Below, piece by piece: positions 14,856 through 22,619 of a DNA stretch of 32,424 nucleotides. Source of the stretch: Nocardia sp. (GTDB lineage Bacteria; Actinomycetota; Actinomycetes; Mycobacteriales; Mycobacteriaceae); NCBI GenBank assembly GCA_014360565.1, contig JACIXH010000035.1, positions 1 through 32,424 of the forward strand. Direction: 5' to 3'. The notes beneath the pieces were generated by a model. The model had not been told where the DNA came from, did not search any database, and saw only the letters and a program-made list of their open reading frames with translations. Each line of letters begins with the position of its first letter. Within the stretch, counting starts at the first letter, position 1. The translations under genes were made by a program, and so were the position numbers.

Positions 14856-16793
14856 CTACTCGACCGGATCCGATTGCGTGACCTCGGCCTGTTTCGGCGC
14901 AGCGGGCACCCACTCACGGAGCGGTTGCATCACCGAGCCGTAGAACGCGTCGGTGGCCGTCGTGACCCCGGCGATGAAACTGGCCGCGGTGCCGGAGCGC
15001 TTGTTGCCCATCGGGAAGGTCTGTTCGAGGGTGAACGAGACGAGCGGGCTGGTGCGACCGTCGATGAGGGACTTGGGAGTGGTGCGCACCGTGTCGAGGA
15101 ATTCGCAGGTTTCATTGCCGCGTTCGGCGAAGACGGCCTCGACCTGGACGCGCCCGGGTGCATCGGTGAGCTGTTTGGTCAGCCAGGACACCCGTCGGGC
15201 TTGCGTGCCCTCGTCGGGTGCCGCGATCGTGGTGCGGCAGCGAACCTTGTTGGTACGCACATCAGCGATGACGGTGAGGTCGCCCGCGGTGTCGGGGATG
15301 CGAAGGACGGCCTCGAACAAGCCGTCGGTGGCCAGCCGTTCGGCGACGGCGGCGGCGCGCACCGCCGGGTCGGACTGGAACTTGCGGGCGAGAATGTGCT
15401 TGACCTCGACACCGAGTTCGGCGGTGAGCCGCAGCGCGAGATGCCTGCACAGCGATACCCACGTGTCGGCAACGGTCAACGCCTTGGCATCGCCTGCCCG
15501 CAATGTTCCCTGGGTGACGGCATCACGAACGGTAACCCAGTGCCTGCCCATGTCGACGAACTCGGCCGCGCCCGAACGAGGATGATCGAGGAAACGCAGG
15601 AACTCGGCGAGAATCCAGGCTTGCAGCGCGTCGTCGATACCGCCGTGGGTGGTGAGCATGCGCGCCTCGTGTGCCACTTCGGCCCACGACAGATGGCGCA
15701 GGGCGACCTTCGTCAGCTTGCGGCGGTCCACGGGGACGGGCAGTTCGCCCGGCCCGGCGGGGATGTCGTTGGACAGGCTGACGACGGCGTCGTACTTCTT
15801 TCGCCGCGCGACGTCGAGATAGCTCTCCAGCTGGTCGCGCCGGAGTTTGCCGTTGCCCGTCTTCACCTCCAACAGGCCGGTCCACTGCTTGGTGCCGCGG
15901 CTCACCTTCAGCACCGCGTCCGGGATGACTTTGCTGTCACCCGATTCGTACTGCACCTCGAGATAGCCCTCGAAGGCCCCTGCGGGCGCACCCAGCCGGG
16001 CACAGATAGCGCGGGCGAACGGGCTGACGGCCTGCATGGTCGCGATGAGCGCGGAGGTGGTGCGTCGCTCCTGTTCCTCGCCCGCGCCCACGCCGATAAC
16101 CGAGAACAGGCGAGCGGGTTGCCATGTATCCGATTCGGCCTGCCGGAATTCGATCGGCTTGGTTTTGCGCACCACGCGCCTGGTCGTCGCGACTCCGCGC
16201 TTCGGAGTCTGCACCGGCGGCTCGGCGACAACGACTTCCGGTTCCGCGGCCGCGGGTTCGGTGTCCTCGACGGTGACTCCGAAATCGGTCGCGAGTCCGG
16301 ACAGACCCGAATCCCATCCCTGCCCGACGGCCCGTACCTTCCAGCCGGCGTCACGTCGGTAGATCTCGCCGAACACGAATGCCGACTCGGTGTCCGCGTC
16401 GGCAGTCAGATACTCGGCCAGCGAGTGCCCGGCTGCATCGATGACGTGGAACGCGAGTTTGCCCAGTGCCCCGAAGGCGCCCTCGCCCACGCTGCCGGCC
16501 AGCACGATGGTGTGCACGTGGGCGGGAACCGACGACAAGTCGATCGAGATCCTGGCCTGTTTGCCTTCCTCGGTGGCGCTCGTTCCGAGGAAACGCACCG
16601 AGCCGTCGGATGATTCGGGCTGGTTGTAGAAGACGAAATCGGCATCGGACCCGACGCGCCGGTCGGCGCCGAGCAGCAGCGCGGAGGCATCGACCTCGAT
16701 CGCGGGTTCCGGCCATCCGATCACGATGTCGACGCGGTCGACATCCTCGGGAAGCGGAATGTTCTGGCCCTTGGACAACAGCGGAGACGACAC
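14856..16793 (-). CDS. TerD-domain protein fused to a PD-(D/E)XK nuclease domain
   Basis: The 645-aa protein begins with a TerD domain (about 1-175: LSKGQNIPL at the start, DADFVFYNQ at 50-58, FGEIYRR at 141-147). TerD proteins belong to tellurite- and stress-response systems and usually bind Ca2+; here the usual GDNxTG...GDDE acidic loop reads GTSATEEGKQ, so Ca2+ binding may be reduced. An Ala/Glu/Pro/Val-rich linker (176-200) leads to a restriction-endonuclease-like domain at about 275-345. That domain has D292 (IPDAVL), E309 and K311 (LLEVKTG) and a following QLESYL helix (Q321, Y325), the order seen in Cas4- and NERD-type nucleases. Residues 350-645 are mostly helical and unrecognised. 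GTG 16793 is fixed by an in-frame stop just upstream. Stress-triggered nucleic-acid cleavage is an inference. Confidence 0.85.
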   Translation of the reverse strand: MSSPLLSKGQNIPLPEDVDRVDIVIGWPEPAIEVDASALLLGADRRVGSDADFVFYNQPESSDGSVRFLGTSATEEGKQARISIDLSSVPAHVHTIVLAGSVGEGAFGALGKLAFHVIDAAGHSLAEYLTADADTESAFVFGEIYRRDAGWKVRAVGQGWDSGLSGLATDFGVTVEDTEPAAAEPEVVVAEPPVQTPKRGVATTRRVVRKTKPIEFRQAESDTWQPARLFSVIGVGAGEEQERRTTSALIATMQAVSPFARAICARLGAPAGAFEGYLEVQYESGDSKVIPDAVLKVSRGTKQWTGLLEVKTGNGKLRRDQLESYLDVARRKKYDAVVSLSNDIPAGPGELPVPVDRRKLTKVALRHLSWAEVAHEARMLTTHGGIDDALQAWILAEFLRFLDHPRSGAAEFVDMGRHWVTVRDAVTQGTLRAGDAKALTVADTWVSLCRHLALRLTAELGVEVKHILARKFQSDPAVRAAAVAERLATDGLFEAVLRIPDTAGDLTVIADVRTNKVRCRTTIAAPDEGTQARRVSWLTKQLTDAPGRVQVEAVFAERGNETCEFLDTVRTTPKSLIDGRTSPLVSFTLEQTFPMGNKRSGTAASFIAGVTTATDAFYGSVMQPLREWVPAAPKQAEVTQSDPVE

Positions 16794-16806
16794 AGTGGTG
16801 ACTCAC

Positions 16807-16816
16807 CCTTCGAAGG
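16807..16816. promoter_or_regulatory. 10-bp palindrome (CCTTCGAAGG) upstream of the TerD-nuclease gene
   Basis: The palindrome lies 14-23 nt before GTG 16793 and overlaps the purine-rich stretch that would serve as ribosome binding site. An odd-centred palindrome, TGTGTTACACA, lies further upstream at 16922-16932. Either could be an operator; neither matches a regulator motif I can name with confidence. Confidence 0.3.
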
Positions 16817-16969
16817 TCGGCGATCAGTTCGCAAGGCTGATGCAGCCGACCCGCTCGCTGACCCCCTGCCGTCCACCGCGATTGCTCGACGGTGCCGAGG
16901 GTTGTCGGCGTCGGCACCCATTGTGTTACACAGATCACGTTTGAGTGAGGCGGCGAATGGTAACCAGGC

Positions 16970-18223
16970 CTACTTCGGATCCCGTTCCGGGAGTGGGCGT
17001 TCCACGATGTCGGGGCGGCCGAGAGACGTGCGGACTCGGCGTTTGGCCGCTGTGTAGACCTGGGCGGTTTCGGCGGCCACCACGTCCCAGGCGAAGTCGG
17101 CGGTGAGGCGGTCCCTGGCGGTGCGGGCGCGGGCCTGGGCGGTGACAGGGTCGTCGAGGACGGCTCTGGTGGCGTCGACCAAGCCGTCGATGTCGGCGGG
17201 GGCGAAGGAGGCGCCGGTGACGCCGTCGATCACCGCTTCTCCCAAACCGCCTGCGGTGGAGGCGATCAGCGGGACGCCCGCCGCGGCGGCTTCCAGGGCG
17301 ACGATGCCGAAGGGTTCGTAGCGGCTCGGCAGGACGATGGCGTCGGCGCCGTGCAGCCAGCCGAGCAGTTCGTCGTGGCCGAGGCTGCCGACGAAGTGGA
17401 CGGCGCGGGCCACGCGGTGCACGCGGGCGCGCTCACGCAGCCACTCGAATTGTGTGCCGACGCCGGCGATGGTGAGCGTGGTGCCGGGGTGGGCGCGGCG
17501 GATGCGCGGGAGCGCGGCGATCGCGTCCTGCACGCCCTTCTCGTACTCGAGCCGGCCGACATAGAGCAGCCGCGGCGGCCCGGAGCGTGATGCGCGGGGG
17601 CGGAAGGTCCACGAGCCGACGTCGATACCGTTGCGGATCACCGTGACCGGGGCCAGCTCGGGTCCGTAGAGCCGTTCGACTTCGTCCTGCATGGAGGTCG
17701 AGCAGGTGATGAGCTGATCGGATTCGTTGGTCAGCCACCACTCCACCGAGTGGACCTGCTTGTTGACCCGGCCCGACACCCAGCCGCTGTGGCGCCCGGC
17801 CTCGGTGGCGTGGATCGTCGAGACGAGCGGCACGTCGTAGTACTCCGCGAGGGCGATCGACGGATGCGCGACGAGCCAGTCGTGCGCGTGCACCACATCC
17901 GGCGTCCAGCCCTCGCCGACGCCGGGCTTGCCGAGCGCGACCCCGGCCCGGACCATCGCGTGCCCCATCGCCAGCGTCCAGGCGAGCATGTCCTCGCCGA
18001 AGTCGAAGCACGGCGGATCTTCGGCCACCGCGACGACGAGCACGCCGTCGGCGATATAGGAGTGTGTGGGATGGGTGACCGAGTCGGTCCCCGTCGGCCT
18101 GCGTGCCAGCACAACGACCTCGTTGCCGGCCGCGGCCAGCTCGACGGCCAGGTGATGCACATGCCGACCGAGCCCGCCGACCACGACCGGCGGGTACTCC
18201 CACGACACCATCAAAATCTTCAT
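16970..18223 (-). CDS. GT4 glycosyltransferase, Rv3032-like alpha-1,4-glucosyltransferase
   Basis: The 417-aa protein has the GT-B fold. GGLGRHVHHL (16-25) is the glycine-rich acceptor-side loop. VVHAHDW (110-116) and the EPFGIVALE block (E303 and E311, the E-x7-E motif) bind the nucleotide sugar. The start EYPPVVVGG is typical of glycogen-synthase-like GT4 enzymes. In M. tuberculosis Rv3032 elongates alpha-1,4-glucan for methylglucose lipopolysaccharide and glycogen, and the same neighbours (GH57 and methyltransferase) are found here, so the role is probably the same. Its ATG overlaps the stop of the GH57 gene in an ATGA (18220-18223), pointing to coupled translation. It is the last gene of the three-gene operon. 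Confidence 0.93.
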   Translation of the reverse strand: MKILMVSWEYPPVVVGGLGRHVHHLAVELAAAGNEVVVLARRPTGTDSVTHPTHSYIADGVLVVAVAEDPPCFDFGEDMLAWTLAMGHAMVRAGVALGKPGVGEGWTPDVVHAHDWLVAHPSIALAEYYDVPLVSTIHATEAGRHSGWVSGRVNKQVHSVEWWLTNESDQLITCSTSMQDEVERLYGPELAPVTVIRNGIDVGSWTFRPRASRSGPPRLLYVGRLEYEKGVQDAIAALPRIRRAHPGTTLTIAGVGTQFEWLRERARVHRVARAVHFVGSLGHDELLGWLHGADAIVLPSRYEPFGIVALEAAAAGVPLIASTAGGLGEAVIDGVTGASFAPADIDGLVDATRAVLDDPVTAQARARTARDRLTADFAWDVVAAETAQVYTAAKRRVRTSLGRPDIVERPLPERDPK

Positions 18224-19764
18224 GCGAATCCTTCAGCGGCGGCCGACGGGACAGCGGTCGGCAACCGCCGCGCGTCCAGACCAGGGAAGAATCCGTCGGC
18301 CATGGCCCATCCTGCCGCGAGACGGGTCGCTTTGGCGAACTGTCCGGCCCCGATCGCCTCGGCTAGTTCGCGGACGGCGTGCGCGTGTTCGTGCGCGCGG
18401 TCGCGGGCGTACCCGGCGGCGGAGTCCTTGCTGACCATGAACGCCCAGTCGCTGGACACGGTGAGAATCGCCTCGCGCAGCAACTGATCGGCGACGGGGT
18501 CGCGCAGGGAACCGTCACGCCGCACCTTGTCGAGGGTGTCGAGAGCCAGGCCGACGATGTCGGCGTTGAGCTCGACGAGGTCGGCGACCTGGTCGCCCGC
18601 CCACACCCGCCAGTCCTTGCCCGAACCCCACGACGAGTCGTTGAGCTGCACAGGTTCGCCGACGAAGCCGTTGTCGCGGGCGTCGGCGAGGGTCCCGATG
18701 TTCACGCCCGCCTCGGGCAGCGCGCGCAGCACCTGCTCGAGCCACTGCGGTCCCTCGTGCCACCAGTGCCCGAACAGTTCGGTGTCGAACGCGGCCACTA
18801 CGAGCGCGGGCCTACCGATGCGCGCGGACTCCTCGATCAGCCGGGCGCGGACGGTCTCCACGAAGTCGGCGACGTCGCGGGTGACCGCTTCGGCCGCCAA
18901 CGCGGGATCGTAAGGGGCCTTGTCAGGACCGTCGACGGTCTTGCCGGTGACGCGCGAGGGCTTGAGCCCGGTCGCGTGGTCGTAGTGGTGGAAATCGCGA
19001 TAGGCGCTCTGGCCCGGGTAGCCCTGTTTCGGCGACCAGACCCGGTAGCTCACGGCCAAGTCGCGGCCGAAGGCGACCACGTCGGCATCGCGCACCGGCC
19101 TGCCGAGCGAGGTGTCCCCGCGCAGGGCGGGACCGTCGACCATGAAGTGGGTGATGCCCGCGGCGTCGTAGCCCGTTTCCATGCCGGGGCTGTACCCGCA
19201 CTCCGGCGCCCAGATGCCCGTCGGGGTGCTGCCCCAGCGCAGTCGCGCGTCGGCCAGGCCCTCGGTGAGCTGGAACTGGCGCAGGCGCGAATCGAGCAGC
19301 GGCTGGAACGGGTGCGCGAGGGGGCCGCCGAGCAGTTCGATCGCGTCGGCATCGATCAGCGAACGCCACACCGGCGAACCGCCGTGCTGCCAGTGCTGTT
19401 CGAAATCGGCCGAAGCCGTTGCCGCGAGCCGATGTTCGTGACGACCCAGCGCCACGTTGCCCGACATCGACGCTTCGTCGGCGCGCAATTGCCAATTGCC
19501 GAGCCAGTGGTGCATGCCCGCGAGGCAGTGCGGATCGTCGAGCTGCGCGGCGAGCACGGGCGTGATGCCGAGGCTGAGCAGGTGCGAACGTCCTTCGGCG
19601 GCCAGTGTTTTCAATACCCGGACCAGCGGCAGATACGACGCGGCCCAGGACTGGTAGAGCCATTCCTCGCCGACCGGCCAGCGCCCGTGATGGGCGAGCC
19701 ACGGCAAGTGGGAGTGCAGGACCAGCGTGAACTGACCCGGCACGGCGGAGCGAGAACCGGTCAA
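18220..19764 (-). CDS. GH57 alpha-glucan branching enzyme (Rv3031-like)
   Basis: The 514-aa protein belongs to glycoside hydrolase family 57 with a C-terminal DUF1957-type helical region. FTLVLHSHLPW (12-22) is the N-terminal histidine motif. GIWAPECGYSPG (183-194) carries the catalytic nucleophile E188. AAFDTELFGHWW (324-335) carries the acid/base D327. Length and motifs fit 1,4-alpha-glucan branching enzymes rather than alpha-amylases. It should introduce alpha-1,6 branches into the glucan made by the adjacent GT4 enzyme. The start TTG 19764 overlaps the methyltransferase stop as TTGA and has GAGAAGG 7 nt upstream, which supports this rare start codon; GTG 19743 is the alternative. Confidence 0.93.
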   Translation of the reverse strand: MTGSRSAVPGQFTLVLHSHLPWLAHHGRWPVGEEWLYQSWAASYLPLVRVLKTLAAEGRSHLLSLGITPVLAAQLDDPHCLAGMHHWLGNWQLRADEASMSGNVALGRHEHRLAATASADFEQHWQHGGSPVWRSLIDADAIELLGGPLAHPFQPLLDSRLRQFQLTEGLADARLRWGSTPTGIWAPECGYSPGMETGYDAAGITHFMVDGPALRGDTSLGRPVRDADVVAFGRDLAVSYRVWSPKQGYPGQSAYRDFHHYDHATGLKPSRVTGKTVDGPDKAPYDPALAAEAVTRDVADFVETVRARLIEESARIGRPALVVAAFDTELFGHWWHEGPQWLEQVLRALPEAGVNIGTLADARDNGFVGEPVQLNDSSWGSGKDWRVWAGDQVADLVELNADIVGLALDTLDKVRRDGSLRDPVADQLLREAILTVSSDWAFMVSKDSAAGYARDRAHEHAHAVRELAEAIGAGQFAKATRLAAGWAMADGFFPGLDARRLPTAVPSAAAEGFA

Positions 19765-20549
19765 CGTGTTGCCTTCTCGGCGATCGCGACCAGGTCCAGG
19801 CTCGCGTCGATATCGCCTTCGCGCAGGTCGAAGTCGTCGATGGTGACGGCGGCGACGTCGGCGGTGAGGTCAGCGGGCCAGGGCTCACCGGCCAGTGCGC
19901 GCTCGATCTGGGCGTCGATGAAGGACCCGCCGTGCTTGTCGTCGAGGGCTTTCAGGCCGGCGCCGTGGTGCACACCCAGCATCTGCGAGACGGTGAATCC
20001 GGCGTCGACGAGCAGTTCGGTCAGCTCGGCGGCGTTGAGTTCGCGAGTGTGGAACGGGTTGAGCGGGGTGTCGCGCCCGGGGGAGAAGGTGATCCGGTTC
20101 GGGGTGCTGATCAGCAGCACACCGCCGGGGCGCAGCACGCGCAGGCATTCGCGCAGGAACTGTCCCTGGTCCCAAAGGTGTTCGATGACTTGGAAATTCA
20201 CGACGACGTCGACGGATTCGTCGTCCAGCGGCAGCGCGGCGAGGTTGCCCTGGATCATCTGCACGCGCGGGTAGCGCGCGCGAACGTGCGCGACGGCGCC
20301 CTCGTCGTAGTCGAGACCGGTGACGCGCTGCGCCACGCCCGCGATCATGTCGGCGCCGTAGCCCTCGCCCGAGCCGGCCTCCAGCACGATCTTGCCGGTG
20401 CATCGGTCGAGCAGGCGGGCGTAGGCGATCTCGTGCCGTCGGAACCAGTAGTTCTCCTCGGCGATGCCGGGCACCGTCCGCTCGCCGGTCAACGGCAGTG
20501 GTTCATGTGTTGCGGCCACGGGTGCGGCAGGGATCACAGCCTCGCTCAT
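19761..20549 (-). CDS. SAM-dependent methyltransferase (Rv3030-like), probable glucan O-methyltransferase
   Basis: The protein is 262 aa. The class I core has motif I VLEAGSGEGYG (55-65), TGLDYD after strand 2, VVNFQVIEHL in the motif II region and LRVLRPGG in motif III. The N-terminus PLTGERTVPG precedes a conserved YWFRRHEIAYAR helix. In mycobacteria the homologue Rv3030 is proposed to methylate glucoses of methylglucose lipopolysaccharide, a cytoplasmic glucan that binds fatty acyl chains. The operon with GH57 and GT4 enzymes supports the same here. It is the first gene of that operon. ATG 20549 faces the etfB gene across a 187-nt control region that holds an inverted repeat. Confidence 0.92.
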   Translation of the reverse strand: MSEAVIPAAPVAATHEPLPLTGERTVPGIAEENYWFRRHEIAYARLLDRCTGKIVLEAGSGEGYGADMIAGVAQRVTGLDYDEGAVAHVRARYPRVQMIQGNLAALPLDDESVDVVVNFQVIEHLWDQGQFLRECLRVLRPGGVLLISTPNRITFSPGRDTPLNPFHTRELNAAELTELLVDAGFTVSQMLGVHHGAGLKALDDKHGGSFIDAQIERALAGEPWPADLTADVAAVTIDDFDLREGDIDASLDLVAIAEKATR

Positions 20550-20610
20550 TGCTCCGACGTTACTGGTACCGCCGGTTCGTACAAGAGTCAGGGACCTCTT
20601 GCGCGGATAG

Positions 20611-20626
20611 GTTACCCACGGGTAAC
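20611..20626. promoter_or_regulatory. Perfect inverted repeat, likely operator between methyltransferase and etfB genes
   Basis: GTTACCC-AC-GGGTAAC has two perfect 7-bp arms. It lies 6 nt upstream of a TAGGGT hexamer (20633-20638) that fits the -10 of the etfB operon. On the other strand TAACCT within the repeat could be part of a leftward promoter. A dimeric repressor such as a TetR- or GntR-type protein bound here could control one or both operons. I do not know the regulator. Confidence 0.55.
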
Positions 20627-20632
20627 TTAGCG

Positions 20633-20638
20633 TAGGGT
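20633..20638 (+). promoter_or_regulatory. Candidate -10 box (TAGGGT) of the etfBA operon
   Basis: TAGGGT fits TANNNT. Transcription from about 20645 would give a leader of roughly 90 nt that ends in the AAGGAGGT site at 20717-20724. Confidence 0.45.
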
Positions 20639-20736
20639 AGTGTTCCGATCTGAGCTAGATATCTCACACGGACGTACGGCTGAGCTCGTGCGGCCCCACC
20701 ACACACGTGTCCCCAGAAGGAGGTCGACGAAGACCG

Positions 20737-21522
20737 ATGCCGAACATCGTCGTACTCATCAAGCAGGTCCCCGACACCTGGTCCGAGCGCAAGCTGACCG
20801 ATGGTGACTACACCCTCGACCGCGAGGCCGCCGACGCGGTGCTCGACGAGATCAACGAGCGCGCCGTCGAGGAAGCGCTGTTGATCAAGGAGGCCCAGGG
20901 CGGCGAGGTCACCGTGCTGGCAGCCGGTCCCGACCGCGCCAACGAGGCCATCCGCAAGGCGCTGTCCATGGGCGCCGACAAGGCCATCCACATCAACGAC
21001 CCGGCGATCCACGGCTCCGACGCCGTGCAGACCGCCTACGTGCTGGCCGCCGCGCTCGGCCAGGTCGAGGGTGTCGAACTGGTCATCGCCGGTAACGAGG
21101 CCACCGACGGCCGCGCCGGTGCCGTGCCCGCGATCATCGCGGAATACATCGGCATCCCGCAGCTGACGCACCTGCGCAAGCTCACCGTCGACGGCGACAA
21201 GATCACCGGCGAGCGCGAGACCGACGAGGGCGTCTTCAAGCTCGAGGCGTCGCTGCCTGCGATCGTCTCGGTCACCGAGAAGATCAACGAGCCGCGCTTC
21301 CCCTCCTTCAAGGGCATCATGGCCGCGAAGAAGAAGGAAGTTCTGGTCTTCACCCTGGCCGATCTGGGCGTCGACCCGGAGACCGTCGGTGTCGCCAACG
21401 CGGGCACCCAGGTCACCGGTGCCACCCCGAAGCCTGCTCGCACCGCGGGCGAGAAGATCGCGGACGAGGGCGAGGGCGGCAACAAGATCGCGTCCTACCT
21501 CATCGGTCAGAAGATCATCTGA
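20737..21522 (+). CDS. etfB: Electron transfer flavoprotein beta subunit
   Basis: The 261-aa protein is the beta (FixA) subunit of ETF, which accepts electrons from acyl-CoA dehydrogenases in fatty-acid and amino-acid breakdown and passes them to the quinone pool. It begins with NIVVLIKQVPDT. The AMP/FAD-proximal region shows VTVLAAGP, and the recognition-loop region is SMGADKAIHI...GSDAVQTAYVLA. GNEATDGRAGAVP is a family signature. It ends with the usual Lys-rich MAAKKKEV segment and a C-terminal arm that wraps the alpha subunit. ATG 20737 is the family start; AAGGAGGT lies 12 nt upstream, a slightly long spacing. etfA follows 37 nt downstream in the same operon. Confidence 0.96.
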   Translation: MPNIVVLIKQVPDTWSERKLTDGDYTLDREAADAVLDEINERAVEEALLIKEAQGGEVTVLAAGPDRANEAIRKALSMGADKAIHINDPAIHGSDAVQTAYVLAAALGQVEGVELVIAGNEATDGRAGAVPAIIAEYIGIPQLTHLRKLTVDGDKITGERETDEGVFKLEASLPAIVSVTEKINEPRFPSFKGIMAAKKKEVLVFTLADLGVDPETVGVANAGTQVTGATPKPARTAGEKIADEGEGGNKIASYLIGQKII

Positions 21523-21559
21523 TCCGGCGCCGTCCGAGACTTGTAAGGAGAAAGAACTA

Positions 21560-22516
21560 ATGGCTGAAGTACTTGTGCTCATCGAGCACGCCGACGGTGC
21601 CGTCAAGAAGGTCAGCACCGAACTGCTCACCGCCGCCCGTGCGCTGGGCGAGCCCGCCGCCGTCGTGACCGGCCCCGCCGGTACCGCCGACAAGCTGGCC
21701 GCCGCGCTGGCCGCCGGTGGCGCCGAGAAGATCTATGTCGCCGAGTCCGACGACATCGAGGGTTTCCTGGTCACCCCGAAGGTCGACGTCCTGGCCGGCC
21801 TGGTCGATTCCGCCGCGCCCGCCGCCGTGCTGGTCGCCGCCACCGCCGAGGGCAAGGAGGTGTCGGGCCGCCTTGCCGCGCGCATCGGCTCCGGTCTGCT
21901 CGTCGACGTCATCGGCGTCAACGCCGACGGTTCGGCCACGCACTCCATCTTCGGTGGCGCGTTCACCGTGGAGGCCAAGGCCACCGGCGACGTGCCGGTG
22001 ATCTCGATCCGTCCGGGCGCCGTCGAGGCCGCTCCGCAGGCCGGTGCAGGCGAGCAGGTCGTCGTCGAGGTTCCGGCGCAGGAAGACGGCGTCGTGAAGG
22101 TCATCTCGCGTGACCCGATCGTCGGCGGCGACCGCCCCGAACTCACCGAGGCGAGCATTGTCGTCTCCGGTGGCCGCGGTGTCGGTTCCGCCGACAACTT
22201 CGCCGTCGTCGAGGCGCTGGCCGACTCGCTGGGTGCCGCTGTCGGCGCCTCGCGTGCCGCCGTCGACTCGGGCTACTACCCGGGCCAGTTCCAGGTGGGT
22301 CAGACCGGCAAGACCGTCTCCCCGCAGCTCTACATCGCACTCGGCATCTCCGGCGCCATCCAGCACCGCGCCGGCATGCAGACCTCGAAGACCATCGTCG
22401 CTGTCAACAAGGACGAGGAAGCGCCGATCTTCGAGATCGCCGACTACGGCATCGTGGGCGACCTGTTCAACGTCTCCCCGCAGCTGACCGAGGCCGTGAA
22501 GACCCACCGGGGCTGA
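21560..22516 (+). CDS. etfA: Electron transfer flavoprotein alpha subunit
   Basis: The 318-aa protein has the same length as M. tuberculosis FixB. Domain I starts with [12 protein letters not shown]. Domain II (about 195-318) binds FAD with the signatures [44 protein letters not shown] and [23 protein letters not shown], all intact. With EtfB it forms the soluble ETF dimer. ATG 21560 has AAGGAG 9 nt upstream; the frame is open further upstream but only as overlap with the end of etfB. A strong terminator follows 24 nt after the stop. Confidence 0.97.
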   Translation: MAEVLVLIEHADGAVKKVSTELLTAARALGEPAAVVTGPAGTADKLAAALAAGGAEKIYVAESDDIEGFLVTPKVDVLAGLVDSAAPAAVLVAATAEGKEVSGRLAARIGSGLLVDVIGVNADGSATHSIFGGAFTVEAKATGDVPVISIRPGAVEAAPQAGAGEQVVVEVPAQEDGVVKVISRDPIVGGDRPELTEASIVVSGGRGVGSADNFAVVEALADSLGAAVGASRAAVDSGYYPGQFQVGQTGKTVSPQLYIALGISGAIQHRAGMQTSKTIVAVNKDEEAPIFEIADYGIVGDLFNVSPQLTEAVKTHRG

Positions 22517-22540
22517 TCACTGCACGGTTGAGTTGACCTC

Positions 22541-22592
22541 GGCCCGCGAAACTTGTTGCCGCTCAGGCGCCGGCAGGTTTCGCGGGCCTTTG
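22541..22592 (+). terminator. Rho-independent terminator after etfA
   Basis: A perfect 12-bp stem, GGCCCGCGAAAC (22541-22552) with 22577-22588, extends to 15 bp with one wobble and is followed by TTTGT. It closes the etfBA operon just before the accessory block. Confidence 0.88.
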
Positions 22593-22607
22593 TCATCGGT
22601 GGGCAAC

Positions 22608-22613
22608 TACTGT
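22608..22613 (+). promoter_or_regulatory. Leaderless -10 box (TACTGT) for the Uma2 gene
   Basis: TACTGT is followed by 6 nt and ATG 22620. The GAGG in between is too close to the ATG to be a useful ribosome binding site. Confidence 0.5.
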
Positions 22614-22619
22614 GAGGCT

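Noticed and set aside
14091..16613. 840-codon open frame on the plus strand
   Set aside because: It overlaps the end of the DUF4015 gene and is antisense to the TerD-nuclease gene, and has an Arg/His/Gly-rich composition without motifs.
16921..16940. Possible CRP-type site (TGTG...TCAC) upstream of the TerD-nuclease gene
   Set aside because: The half-sites are 10 nt apart instead of the 6-8 needed for a CRP box; only the shorter TGTGTTACACA palindrome is symmetric.
16794..16969. SOS (LexA) box before the TerD-nuclease gene
   Set aside because: TCGAA occurs, but the required GAAC-N4-GTTC spacing is absent.
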